Of a stretch of 64,000 nt of DNA, positions 23,127 to 34,272 are shown piece after piece. The stretch spans positions 1 through 64,000 of the forward strand of contig NC_018950.1 in NCBI RefSeq assembly GCF_000304475.1. Reading direction: 5' to 3'. Position numbers and translations under genes: made by a program. This DNA is from Kazachstania africana CBS 2517. Its lineage: Eukaryota > Ascomycota > Saccharomycetes > Saccharomycetales > Saccharomycetaceae. The first letter of the stretch is position 1. Every line of letters begins with the position of its first letter. Under the pieces are notes generated by a model that saw only the letters and a list, made by a program, of their open reading frames with translations, did not search any database and had not been told where the DNA came from.

Positions 23127-24122
23127 ATGAGAAACCGAAACACCACCCTTGTCATTATTTCGCTGGCAGTATTTAGTATTGCCATTGCCTCAGTTAGGTG
23201 TATTAGGGTGGCTATGATCAACATCATACTGCAAACCTCAATGACTAAGTTAGCTGATAAGCTAGGTACAAGGAGAGAAGCTAAGTGGGCAGTGGCAGTG
23301 GCAGTGGGAGGAGCGGCCAACATACTAGATTTGGTTAAGCACTGTACTACAGCTTCAGGGCAGCCGGTGGATGGTGTCGAGTGCGCTTCATCGGTCTTGA
23401 CTTCGGTGGCCGCCTTTGGCTTTGCAGTAGCGAAGAGGTTAGATACGGGTGCATGATGAAAGAGGGACCTTAGGTGGGCTACAATGAGTGACGACCTCGT
23501 GATGCACATCAACAGCATGGCGAATCGGACCGGGCTCATCTATCTGGCGTTAACACTTGCGGGACTAGCTCTACTAGGGCCGTTAGTTGCAGACTTAGCA
23601 AATAATGTAGGTATGACGAGTGACATTCCAATGACTAAAAGAGAGTTGGGAGATGAATGGTTACTGGAGGGGACTATAGTCCACACTTCAGGCAATCAAA
23701 CCATGTATAATTTTCTACAAACCAACTTTACGCATGCATACATCACAAGTATGCCGGAAAGCGGCTTCCAGAAACGTAACGAATTCAATGCTAAACAAAC
23801 ACTGAAGGCCACGAAATATTCGTGCAGTCTGAAAGTGAGGGGACTGTAGCATACTGGGATGGTGTAATCAACTGGATGGGTAATGGGGACGCTAATATGA
23901 TGATCTTGGAACTTAGCGCTCACAGTGCAGCTACTATGATAGGAGGTGTGTACGACGGATGGATGTATCTGTGAATTTACCCCTCAACCGAAGAAGGATA
24001 ATGGGTGCTGGGTAGCATGGGGACGCCAGGAGACTGGCTACGCTGCACATATGGATTTTGACGATGCAGGGTTTTGCGAAACGTATAGCTATGACATCTG
24101 TGACTGCACTAAGCAATTTTAA
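23127..24122 (+). pseudogene. killer-toxin-like pseudogene, family B, member 1
   Basis: Coding-like sequence begins at an ATG with a signal-peptide-like hydrophobic stretch (residues about 8-24). It reads to tandem stops TGA TGA at 23454-23459, resumes in the same frame to 23849, shifts frame at about 23825-23845 to reach a stop at 23974, and shifts again at about 23965-23972 to end at 24122. Before the stops lie a small-residue hydrophobic segment and two cysteines. After them come a strong hydrophobic segment (near GLIYLALTLAGLALLGPLV), a KR dibasic site (MTKRELGD) and a Cys-rich end. Hydrophobic helices, a Kex2-like site and a Cys-rich tail recall K1-like or K28-like precursors. It resembles the gene at 29171. 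It is broken and not expected to make a full product. Confidence 0.5.
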
Positions 24123-24216
24123 CGCACAACATGCGACCGTGTTGACCGACGATGTCATTCGTTTCGTGTCCGTCTTTATATATATGAAAGATATAATCCA
24201 TTAATAAAAAACCCAG

Positions 24217-24384
24217 CGGTAGCATTTTCCTCTCTTGAGGAGTTATTAATAGATGATTTTTAGTAATGAACGAGATCTAAGAGTTAGCCGTAATATACCA
24301 AACAAATGCAGTGTGGAATCAGCGTCAAACCATATGTTATAAAACCAATATTTTTGGTACCTTTTTTTTATATAAAGAGTATCT
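24217..24384 (+). repeat. direct repeat D, right copy (after gene B1)
   Basis: This is the partner of 22890-23055, in the same orientation. It also ends in a TATA-like string (TTTATATAAAGAG). No gene follows it at the spacing seen on the left. It may be the promoter of a lost tandem copy of B1, or one of two repeats that flanked an inserted unit. Confidence 0.6.
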
Positions 24385-25401
24385 ATCATAAGAGGAAAAT
24401 ATGTTCTCTCGATACTAGATACTGTTCGTTTATACCTTGTAAATTCATGACATTCCCGTCGATGACATGATAAAAGATTGACACTTGTCACCTGACGGCG
24501 TTATGTAGGTTCTGCCTATTTATACAAGTAGGTATTCTTCCTGTTATTGTCAATCGTCGTGTTAGCTCCTTTCGTTGTCATTTGCCAATCCATAGTATTC
24601 TCGTCTAGCGATATGTGCTATAGTCCTATAGGCCCTTCATGATTTCGTTCCAAAACTTTATATTAATCACTTAAGAATTATAAAAATACTAAACTGTCTT
24701 CTTTGCCCTCCTCCTTCATGGTGAGATATAATCTGACAACATCTGTTACTTCTCTTCAATGTACAATTTTTTTTGTAATAGAAAAAAATACTTTGGCCCT
24801 GGGACCATGACGTACATTAACTCAGAATATATTATGATAAGCCCATATTCTTCAAATTTTACCAGTAGAGTTACAATATAAGTCGTACATTGTTATATCT
24901 AACATGAATGCAGAGTTTATACATATTATAATTGCTTGAGCAATAATCAACTCTCTTACAAACCCTTCATGGTAATAGTAGTAAGAAAAACTACATCTCT
25001 TCATTTTGCAAGTCTTCTCAAATTTTTTTGTGATATATCCAATTATTTATATAGTCATAGACAGCGGCATGCATGGTCAAAATGGTGCCATTGCTCAAGA
25101 ACCTTTAATACAAAGAAAGGTCTATTATGCAAAATAAAGGAGACAATGTGATCTAGTCTGTGGACCTCCTTAAGAAAATAGAGAACCAAAAATACGGTGT
25201 CTTTTCACTGAACCTTTAGTGGAATTTGATGAGTATGTCATTGTCCTCGATATTGTAAAAAAATCTAGGATCTGTCGCTTAAATCAAGTTGGCAAGTTTC
25301 ACGCTTAGGTTTATTGTACACAAACTATGATCCATTTAATCCTATAAAGCTTCTGTATCTTCTCCAGGTCCTCTATTAGTACGTGAATACAACATCAACT
25401 T
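24385..25401. other. intergenic DNA before killer-like gene A3
   Basis: About 1 kb is AT-rich without a supported gene. Open frames at 24246-24491 (minus) and 24936-25151 (plus) have no motif. Confidence 0.3.
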
Positions 25402-26260
25402 ATGAAGGACATAAAATATGTTGTTATCATCATGTTTTTGAGCTTATTCACGCTTCCGCTTCGAATTTATGCAGTAGCTCTGGAATCCACCAGTGAAATA
25501 TTTTTCAAAGATAGCCAAAGTGGAACATATGGGGCCACTTACTGGTTATTAAATGGGACTAATGAGCCTGCTCCTACTACATTTGCCGCTGCCCAAAATT
25601 ATTGGGAATCTATCTATGCAACACATAATGATGACTTCAGTCTATACACTTTAGTTGACACGTGTATTGGTAGATATTGTCAAATTGTTACACTTAAAAT
25701 AGCAAATGGCACGCTCAAGAGCTATCAAGTGAAAACACAGAACTTTTATTCGAACATGAGCGGGAACACATTTAATGAGGTCTATAAAAATTATCATGGT
25801 TACTTACATCAATTACAGGGTACATCTAAAAAACAGGGTTTAAATTGGTAGGATGTTGCCCAGTATTACAACCGGATTATAGCAAATAAACACAGAATTT
25901 TAGAAATTGCAGCTCAAAAATTCTTCACTCTTTTCAAACAAAGTAAGGATTACCATTCGGTCGATATCATTATTTCAGATATTTACGAATCATGGAATAT
26001 TTTTGTATCCCCCTTTGACTGTCAACAATGAATTCAGTGAAACCGTTCCATTAGAGAACATAAAATGCGCTGTCAGAACTGCTTTGGAAGCTGAAAACAA
26101 TCATGGGAAGACAGCCTTCTGCTTGCATATTGATCACAGCGGTACTTTTAACAGGGACATTAGAATCATTGCTAAAACTTCTAGTCTTAACGCAAATCCT
26201 TGGGTACTACCTTGTTCTGAAATAGTGAATGATTGGACTTTGGCATCTGATTGCTGGTAA
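25402..26260 (+). pseudogene. secreted killer-toxin-like pseudogene, family A, member 3
   Basis: The reading starts at an ATG with a good signal peptide (hydrophobic core about 7-20). It keeps the family A landmarks YWLLNGT, YTLVDTC and RYCQIVTL. An in-frame TAG at 25849-25851 stops it at codon 150. The same frame then continues with protein-like sequence to about 26020. There a frameshift leads into the conserved family A tail (KCAVRTALEAE, FCLHIDH) ending at 26260. One nonsense and one frameshift therefore break it. Compared with members 1 and 2, the region after the stop has lost several of the conserved cysteines. A shortened 149-residue secreted product could still be made. Confidence 0.7.
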
Positions 26261-26514
26261 GTGCTCTGTATTTTCGTTCATGCTATCATTATCTCCAGGT
26301 TATTCAACTATGTATTTATGTAAACTTACTTTTGTATTATGTGCATATGTTTGAATAAAACTCACTTTCTTTCTTAAATAATGAGGGGTGTTAAATTACT
26401 AATACATATGCACGAGCTAGATATGGCCTCAAATACAAGTGATTCACACCAGTTACATAACCAAAAAGATAGTGAGAGTAGTAGCAGTAGTATCTAGTTC
26501 CGCTTGAAAGACTT
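26261..26514. other. spacer after A3
   Basis: There is no gene. A GTAGTAGCAGTAGT simple-sequence patch occurs near 26480. Confidence 0.3.
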
Positions 26515-26960
26515 TATCTAAACCCAAGCGATAATACAAAGAATAAGAAGATACAAATATATAAAGCACTTCATTCTAATACTACTGAAAAAAGTCTAAA
26601 CACCTATCTTTTCAACTCCGGAGAATAGTTTGAAAGAGACAACCCATCGGCTAGGGATGATATAACACATCGATGCATTTAGAAAATAACCTTACTACTT
26701 TTTTCACCAGTAATCCAGCCTTCCACAACGGAAAACAGCTATGTGTCAACTGTTTACTCACGACGGTGTTAAACAATAGGGCAAGTTCTTCAAGATTAGA
26801 TCTTCTAATTTATCTTGGTCAAGAGAAAAATCTCTGTAGTGACGCATGAGCAAGAGCGAATATATGGTATAAAGATGTTAACGTTTTGTGCCCTGATAGG
26901 ATGAGTGTCAGTAATAATGGAGCTTAAGACATTGAAGCGGATGTAACGGTGAGGGGCGAT
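26515..26960. repeat. repeat R1, right-hand part, fragment (copy 4)
   Basis: This stretch is collinear with about 5640-6090 in copy 1: AAGCGATAATACAAAGAATAAGAAGATACAAATAT, then TACTGAAAAA, then CAACTCCGGAGAAT, then CCTTCCACAACGGAAAA, then AGATCTTC. Only the right end of the repeat is present. No coding frame is conserved. Confidence 0.5.
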
Positions 26961-29170
26961 GAATTAAAACATGCTCGATAACTACTCAGGACAACAGCAC
27001 TTGTAGCCAATTGCTCTAAATGAAAGTAATGAAACGGCAGCAGCTATGTGGAAGCCTAGAGCTGCTTCCGTTCCATGTGCACTATTAGATCAATCAGATA
27101 ATGAAGGCATTATGTTTCATATCGATAGGCACATTTCCTAATGGAATTTTACGAAAACGTTGAATGATTGCCATTTCAATTAGAATGTTTTTTGCTGCCA
27201 AATTGTATTCACTGACCTTTCCAACAATCTTCACTTTGTGACTGAACTCAACTTAATCTTTTTCCTTTCCAATGTGGTGAACTCTGTGCTTTCAAGCATT
27301 CCTTCCCGTAAGACAAACATGTTGGGCTGGCACGAACCAAAAGAGAATGACATTATACAACTGGACATTGCCTTGTTTCAAAATGATCTGCGGTTTCTTT
27401 AGGTTTAGTAGTCCTATGACTGTCAATGAAACGACAAATAACAGTTTTACTACCCTAGTAGATGCCAAAACTCCTAAAGAAGAACAACTTATATTATACG
27501 GTCAAACACAAATGGTAGCCATCCGTCAAACAGAGTGATGGCTCTTAAATAAAAGCAATGATATTGATAACCAGCCGTATTATAGCGCGTGTAAGACTTT
27601 AGAACGGTACTATTTAATTTTATATATGATTCATAGACTTCTACAAACAGTTATTCTGTCTAACTTGGTCTTATGTTGTCGTTTTCCAGCACATTAGGAG
27701 AATAAACATGACTCTTTAAATGGATAGTACTCCTCATAGAATAATTTGCGGTATCTCTTTGTTCTATCAAGTTTTGGCCTCACATTCATTACAGAAGCGA
27801 AGGTATTTCCAAGTTTAAACGGCCACGTATTTATATCTCGAGATTAATGTTTATCAGAAAGGGACCTCTAGAAGAGCCATCGTAGGTCACGTTGGGAAGA
27901 GTTGATGGCGTACCTTCAACCTTCTCAAGGTGAGGTAACCACATCCGACTTCACATTTACTATAACTCTATGAAGTTTCCGTCCTATGGCTCCAAATAGT
28001 TATAAATGAATGTTAAGATTAAGAGAATGTTCATTACATATAAAATGATCTGCGAAAAGTTGACGTATATAATTAATTGTACGACAGAATGTGTCCGTGA
28101 AGAAAACACGCTTTGGTGTTATATGTTATATAGTATCAGCTCTTCCAAAATAATTAGGTGGCCAGAAGACATATGCACGTTGGCATAAGCTTTCCTGTAC
28201 CAACGATTTTGCTCGTATTAAAAACGGATTCAATTTGATGCTACAATCCGCCATATAAGTTCATCACTGATGGGAAGTAACTGAAGAGTTTCTCGCACAT
28301 TTTAATCAATGTCATTAACATGAGTTGCTGCCTCGTGATAAGTGCGTGCCGGAATGTCCATTAATATAATTATTTATATGACAGTTAACTATTATCTCAG
28401 ACAGGCCATACTGACGGCTTGTCTATTTTAGGAAAATTTTTCAAAAGAAGAGACCTGAAAAAGGACGGCTCATAAAAAATTTCTTTTTCGAATCTGGAAC
28501 CCTTGCCCGCAACATTCATTTGCCTACGTCTTTGAAATGACGTGGGCTCTTTTGTGCGCACTTTTCTCTGTTTCTTAGAATTGGCACAGTCATCTCGAGG
28601 GATGTGTCACTATGATCACACTCTCAGAGTAGTATGTACAAACAAATCTATTTTTGTCTCCATTTTTGGTCGCATTTAAACTCAAATAGTCAGGAACGCC
28701 TTTTTATACCCTCGCAACACATCTTGTCGTTCCTTAAAGCTTTTTTGCGGTATTCGGCAAAGTGTGTTAGTATGAATGCTAATTATATTTGCATAGCGTG
28801 AAAAAAGACTAGGTTTCCTTAGGTTTTTGCGACGTGACCAACCTCAAGAACATTATATAGGTACTTCCACAATAGTTCTTTTGTTTTGAACGAGATTTAA
28901 GCAAGCATAGTAGTAAAATACAGGGCTACAAAATACATTCCGTTACTTGCATAAGTTGCAGTCTTTGACAGTTTTTGAGGTCTGGAACAAAGCTCATACT
29001 TTGAATAGAAATTCATGTTGCCAACCGAAAATTTATCATTCTCAAACAGTATATTTTATTTCAGAGTAAGTTTTTTTCCTCAGAGTCTTAAGTAGTTGAA
29101 AAATTGTTGAAGCTAAACAGTTTTAACAGAGTGGTCCACGATAGCGTTATTGGCCAATCGAGGAAAAACA
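26961..29170. other. 2.2 kb without a supported gene
   Basis: Short open frames at 27347-27538 and 28006-28188 show nothing recognisable. The stretch is AT-rich with a moderately GC-richer patch around 28480-28600. The last 200 bases are the presumed promoter of the gene at 29171. I see no repeat copy here. Confidence 0.3.
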
Positions 29171-30101
29171 ATGCGTTCAATTTCCTTATTTTGTTTTGCT
29201 TTTTTCACTGTTATTGCCCTTGCAGCATTTCCATATTATGATTATATTCATTTAAGCGTCACAGCTAATTACGCCTATTTTCGAGACGATAAACCTGTTG
29301 CAGTTAAAGTAGCTTGGTGGGGTTCTTTTATTCAATCATCGAACAATGTTATCCAAACAGGCATAGATGCATGTAAAATTTGTAAGGATAATCACGAGAA
29401 CTCCGCATCTTTAGATTGTGCACGTGCGGTAAGTATTTGGCTGCAACACTCATGACTAATTTATTATCGATTTACGTTGGCTGGCATTATGCAGGAACAC
29501 CAAATGGAAGTTTAGAAGGTGAAGATCCTACAGCGCTTCGAAAAGACGGCTTAGGCACTGTGAAAGTACTAATGATTTGTATGACGTCTCTTGCGTTACG
29601 GATTGGTTATTTGATCACTATTCTCAACCAGAGTCCGGAAAATGGTACCCAATTGACAACTCATTGACCAAAAGAGATTTGACTCAACCCTCAATTTATT
29701 TGAAACATAACGAAACCTCTGAAGTGTATCACTTGATCTTTAATCCTTCATCTGTATCAACAGGAACATTGGCGATTGCACCAACAAACATCGCAGGAAA
29801 CTCGACATTAGCAAAACGCCAAGATCTTCCAGTGTATTCTCCATTGTGTACTGGATACATTGCTCTCGATTTCTGTGCCAACCAGAGTAAATGGGGAGGC
29901 TTCTATACCAGTGGAGAACTTGAAAATGAACTAAATGAGATTTTCGCAAATGATGTTAGTGGTTCATGGAGAGCAGATTGTTACAAGATGTATACTTGCG
30001 AAGATACTTGTGATACGCAAGATTGGGAAGTCTCCTTTAGACTTTACTATGCTAGTGTAGGTCAATTCTTACATTGGACAAAATGTGATACCGATTCTTA
30101 G
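29171..30101 (+). pseudogene. killer-toxin-like pseudogene, family B, member 2
   Basis: The ATG at 29171 opens a hydrophobic signal peptide. Reading continues in that frame to about 29430, switches frame to about 29565, and switches again to end at a stop at 30101. Two frameshifts therefore break the gene. The first part carries the family B pattern of paired cysteines before a hydrophobic stretch (ACKIC, then LDCARA). The last part has two Lys-Arg sites (LTKRDL, LAKRQD), an NGS/NET/NST set of possible glycosylation sites and about eight cysteines in the final 80 residues. An intron explanation was tested at GTAAGT...GCAG (29429-29494) and fails because the frame after it meets a stop. Toxin-like by layout; the product is not expected intact. 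Confidence 0.55.
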
Positions 30102-30581
30102 GTACAATTCTCTTATAAGAGATAAATACTTTTTGCAGCGCCATATAGCAATAAAACATCTTTGATCGATAGTAGAAAAGAACACAAATATTTGGGTACT
30201 AATGATCTTGCAAATTTCACTTTTAATGCAAAAATCTTTAACGATCCTTAAGTAAAAGCGTTCTTAACACGATGTGTCTGGAATTCATAATTATTTAATT
30301 CAAAGCTTTTTGTGAGTATATTTCTGTAAGTATTTTCTTCACCGTTCCCATTGTGCCTTTCGTCAAAAAAAAATGTACTCCATTACCAACAGTGTAGCTT
30401 TGTGCCCTTCAATGATGGCACTTCTGTATGAATAAACAAATATATATAGTCGATGGGATGGCGACAGTTATGAAAAGGTTGGTTAGCTTCAGGAAGTCAT
30501 TCCCTTCAATATTCACTGACGCTTCCTTGTCAGGTAATGGTAGATCGATGATGCGCCTATTATTTGGTCCAAAGCTTAATT
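30102..30581. other. spacer
   Basis: No supported gene is present. The plus-strand frame 30428-30676 (82 codons, ATG) overlaps the more protein-like minus-strand fragment at 30582-30800 and is probably not real. Confidence 0.3.
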
Positions 30582-30800
30582 CTAGGAAGCTAGCCCTGAA
30601 ATATAAAACAATCTTAGAAATTTCGGATGTTGATCAAGTGCAACAAGTAATGGTTTTGGAAACGTACCACTTTTGAATCCCATAAATGGACGTGTCACAG
30701 ACTCTTCTAACTGTGCTTGTATGATTTTAGGTATCCAGCGATTACAGGCTTCAATTTCTTTCTCAGGAGCAAGAAAACCCTCTTTCTCGATTGGATAAAC
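30582..30800 (-). pseudogene. gene fragment of 72 codons, no start
   Basis: A minus-strand frame without ATG, bounded by stops, reads as ordinary globular protein: it is rich in Glu, Lys, Pro and aromatic residues, including GFLAPEKEIEACNRW and FPKPLLVALDQHPKFLR. I do not recognise the family. It is most likely the relic of a decayed gene on this strand; sequence beyond either stop is not clearly continued. Confidence 0.3.
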
Positions 30801-31910
30801 TTAAAAATACAGTTTTAAACCGCTAGGGTTTCAAATACATCAACAAGAACATGCTTGAAATGTGCTATAGTAGGAAATTACTGAAGCTAGTTGTCTTGTC
30901 ATAAAGAGCAAATGATCTATTGATGGGGGATATAAGCGGCTGCAGAATAATTTTTGTACGTGAGCTTCGGTAATAGTGTATGCACTTATGAACTACTATC
31001 GCTAATAGCGGGTATCTTGGGATTTCTGAAATACGGGCACATAGAAAATCAGAACCATCTATCATTGTTGTTATGGTCCTACGGTAAGTAAAAACGAAAA
31101 GATGCAAGGTTATCCCAACCCAAATGATTTTTACTAAGTTTAATCCTTTTTTACAACGTTACGGGTGGCCATAGATTTTTGCAGACTTATCTGCTGCGAT
31201 GGCTTCTCCGATATTCAAGTTCACAATGCTGGTATATTTAAGAAGCGATTCTAAATACGAAGGTCACAAGATATGGCTTCGACAAATTTTAGTCTGTACT
31301 GTATTTTGAAGCTGCGAGAAATGTTGCTCAAATAGCACTTCTATTATTCGCAGTTGGCCAAGAACCTCATTAGAACTGAATGTAAATTGCCATTTTGGGA
31401 TATATCCTGTCATCGTGATAATCGTAGTAACTCTAAAATTATACGGCGCTATCAGGGCCACCCCGCTTTGAAAAACATTAGCAATAAATGACGTTTTCAA
31501 AAACAGTTTGAGGTGCATCGAGCTGAGAGGTATGGATATTGATGTCGCTAACTGTAGAGGCTTAATGGACGTACAATTTTTCGAGAGTTGAGGTTCAACC
31601 AGTGAGGAATTAGAGCAGTGGAAAAAGTTCATAAATCGGAGACGATGTTCCAAGGTTGATATCGCTGAGATCCATTTACTGATGAAAATGACACTATCTA
31701 ACAGGCTCTCTTTTGAACATATAAATAACTGGCTTTATTTCCAACTCTCACTGATATTTCTATTCCATTTTATCTATATGCTAGTTTGTAAAAGAAACAT
31801 ACTATTACGAATCCATAATCAACAACGATTCATTGATTTCTGAATTAATATTCACATTTACATTTTTACAAAGTCCTTTACTTTATAACTAAAAACAAAA
31901 TATTTACTAA
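30801..31910. other. spacer with one unassigned open frame
   Basis: A minus-strand frame of 129 codons (31264-31653) starts only with TTG and has no recognisable motif, so I do not call it a gene. The final 60 bases before 31911 are A-rich, as expected for a yeast 5' leader. Confidence 0.3.
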
Positions 31911-32640
31911 ATGTGTTTTTTAGCGTTATTCTTCCTCATCCAAGTCGTCTTTTGTGAACTTACTTTTCCAGACACTTCCGGTGACTTGCCATCCTCTACA
32001 GCTGACTGTTCAGAAGGATCTTTTATGATAACTCATGAAGGCTTCGCCTATTGGGATGGTGATTTGCTTACTTATGTTACGGACAATCTGACAAACGCTC
32101 TTAGCGATATGTTCGGAGTTACTTTTGATAATGAAATTAAACAAATCTATAAATTGTCTGAGTCTGGATATGTTATCGGTGTTTTTGGAGGCATTCAATT
32201 GGATAATCTTATGCTTGGTGTGTTGACCATTCTTAGTGTATTAACCACCCAGCAGAATGGTATGAATAACTATTTTTATCTTGAATCTCATACAGGTGAC
32301 CCAAAAACTGCTTATGGTTTTATTGTTGCTACGGAGGAAAATGAAGCTTATGTTGATGAGGCTGTCAAAACATGGAGCATGGGAAAGAGTTATGATTTCT
32401 ACACTAGCTCCCAATCTATTGGTAATGTCAACGTCTGCCAACGGCTAGCGGAAGAAGCTTATGGCTCCGGTTAACTCAGCCGATTTTGGTGAATGTATCT
32501 CGATTTTCTATGATTCATCAAAGACTATTGAGGAACAGACTGGTTTGACAGATGATGTGTTGTACGTCTACAATAACGGTACGGTTTCCTTTAATGACGG
32601 CGACATGGTTTGTGTATCTAGTGACACTGCAAACCAATAA
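31911..32640 (+). pseudogene. secreted Cys-containing protein, family C, frameshifted
   Basis: The ATG at 31911 opens a strong signal peptide (CFLALFFLIQVVFC). The frame reads as a secreted protein to codon 187, then meets a TAA at 32472-32474. From 32461 the next frame reads on with ADFGECISIFYDSS and ends at a natural stop at 32638-32640. A single +1 shift between about 32455 and 32464 restores continuity, giving a total of about 243 residues. It contains an AYWDG stretch also seen in the family B gene at 23127. The local sequence is not the CTTAGGC slippage site used by Ty1, so mutation is likelier than programmed shifting. The function is unknown; it sits last in the killer-like cluster. 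Confidence 0.5.
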
Positions 32641-33339
32641 GCATCACCTCATTGTCAGACTCATAATTATGGTCACATTTCTCGTTCTTTTGTCTGAGTT
32701 CAGAACATGTTGTTGTTGACGGTTTTGCTCTTTTATATGTGTGTATAACCACGATAATTATTTATTTTATTCCCTTTTTTATGTATCGAAATAGTTAAAT
32801 TAAAGTAGTACAGCGTGATGTTCGAGCTCTATATACTATTGCTTTGCTTTCTCTCACTTATACAAAGTTGTGCGTCTTTTTTCAACTTATTTAAGATCAC
32901 TTTGCATGCTTGTGAAACACATATTTTTAGTACTGTTATACTTTTTGCGGTCAGTGGCAGTAAATTCGTCGACTCTTCTGGATTCTTTGACTAGAGCCAA
33001 CAATGACACTATATAAAGTGGAATATGATGTGGTAAATAAACGGTACCACTGAAAATTTCCTAAATCATTAACAGTAGGAATCCAACTAAGAAAATCGAA
33101 AATTATATAGATCATGACAGTCGTTTGGTATATTAGGGCCTTTAGTTGTTTTTCTGTATATGATAAACTGGAAAAATGATTTTACCTTGCAACAGTATAC
33201 CTGGCGTGACAGTATATATATATTTTTCTTCTCAATTTACATACAGACTCACTAGTCTAGCAATGACAGACATACAATGGGGAGAAAAGGATTCATCGTA
33301 GTACCAATTTACACATATCGTACTATCCACATAAAATAA
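32641..33339. other. spacer
   Basis: 700 bases are AT-rich without a gene. A short TATA-rich run is at about 33213-33225. Confidence 0.3.
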
Positions 33340-33760
33340 TGTTAGGGACGATACCTGCTGAAAATGGCAACATATGGACATTTCAGTGTTTGAGAAGGTT
33401 TACACACTAAACATGGCATGATAAAAACGATCTCGTATTAACATGTAATAAATATGACATATTAAATTTGACAAAGTATTGGCCTCTGCATCTAGAACCT
33501 GATAATTTTTCTGAATCAGAACGTGTTGGAAAAAGCATAAACATTCAGTTGAACACTAAAGTTTGGCCAAATTTTGTCTCACCGCATATTATTTTATATT
33601 ACAATTTCTTTCATATATAACCAGTGCAGTATTTGGTACTACACACTGGTATCTACGAAGCTATTATCTTGGTTGACGGCCCTTTCACAATATGAATACA
33701 AATAACAATAATAATAATATACAAGAGACTTCTTCCGATCTTTCTTTACGTAAAAAAAGA
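33340..33760 (+). repeat. LTR-like repeat R2, copy 1
   Basis: This segment matches 43046-43535 in order. The shared parts are TGCTGaAAATG, GACATTTCAgTGTTT, one ATGGCaTGATAAA unit, TCTAGAaCaTGATAA, TGTTGG, the near-identical TTATATTATTTTATATTA and ATATATAACCAGTGCAgTATTTGGTA blocks, then an ATG followed by Asn-rich codons and TCnGATCTTTCTTnACG. An ATG placed near the end and followed by an Asn-rich start resembles Ty1-type LTRs, where gag begins inside the LTR. It runs directly into repeat R1 material. Confidence 0.5.
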
Positions 33761-34272
33761 GAAGATAAGGCAGGAAAAATGATGAATACCGCGTTGCTTA
33801 CCAGCACACGTTTGATTAACTTGTTGTTATTCCTTTCTAATTCATCAAAGACCCACGGATTAGATTGTCTTAACACCAATTACACATGAACAGCTTTTCT
33901 TGAGCCGAATCCCTCCTCAAATGGAATATCTTTAAGAGCTTAGGTCTGCCTTCTTTCCAAGCATCGAATAGCATCACACTCCAACTATTCAATGGTAGAT
34001 TATGATAAGAATAACATGGAATACTATTTTCAACTGTTATGAGGTATTGGCAACATTTGTAACTATGAATCTGTTTCCATTCGGACCAACCACTCTTCCA
34101 TTTAAACTATATAAAATAAACACATGCAACGATTCTAGTATCCCTTGTGGTGTTCAATGTGCAATGCAGCTGATTTTTTAACTAAAATCGCCAGTATTTG
34201 TTCTTCCTTCAAATATTCTAAATTGATCTGCGTTTTGTATCGCTCGACCCATTTATCGAAACGCAATCATAA
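33761..34272. repeat. repeat R1, right-hand part, copy 3
   Basis: This stretch is collinear with 5140-5650 and 17405-17895: TTGCTnACCAGnAC, GATTAGATTGTCTTAA, ACAGCTTTTCTTGAGC, TCAATGGTAGATTATG, CTGTTATGAGGTATTGGCAACATT and CATTTATCGAAACGCAATCATAA. It is cut at its right end by the LTR that starts at 34273. Confidence 0.55.

Noticed and set aside
29429..29494. Possible short intron in the family B gene (GTAAGT...TGACTAAT...GCAG)
   Set aside because: Removing it leaves a frame that meets a stop within seven codons, and the interval itself reads as protein in another frame. Frameshift mutations explain the data better.
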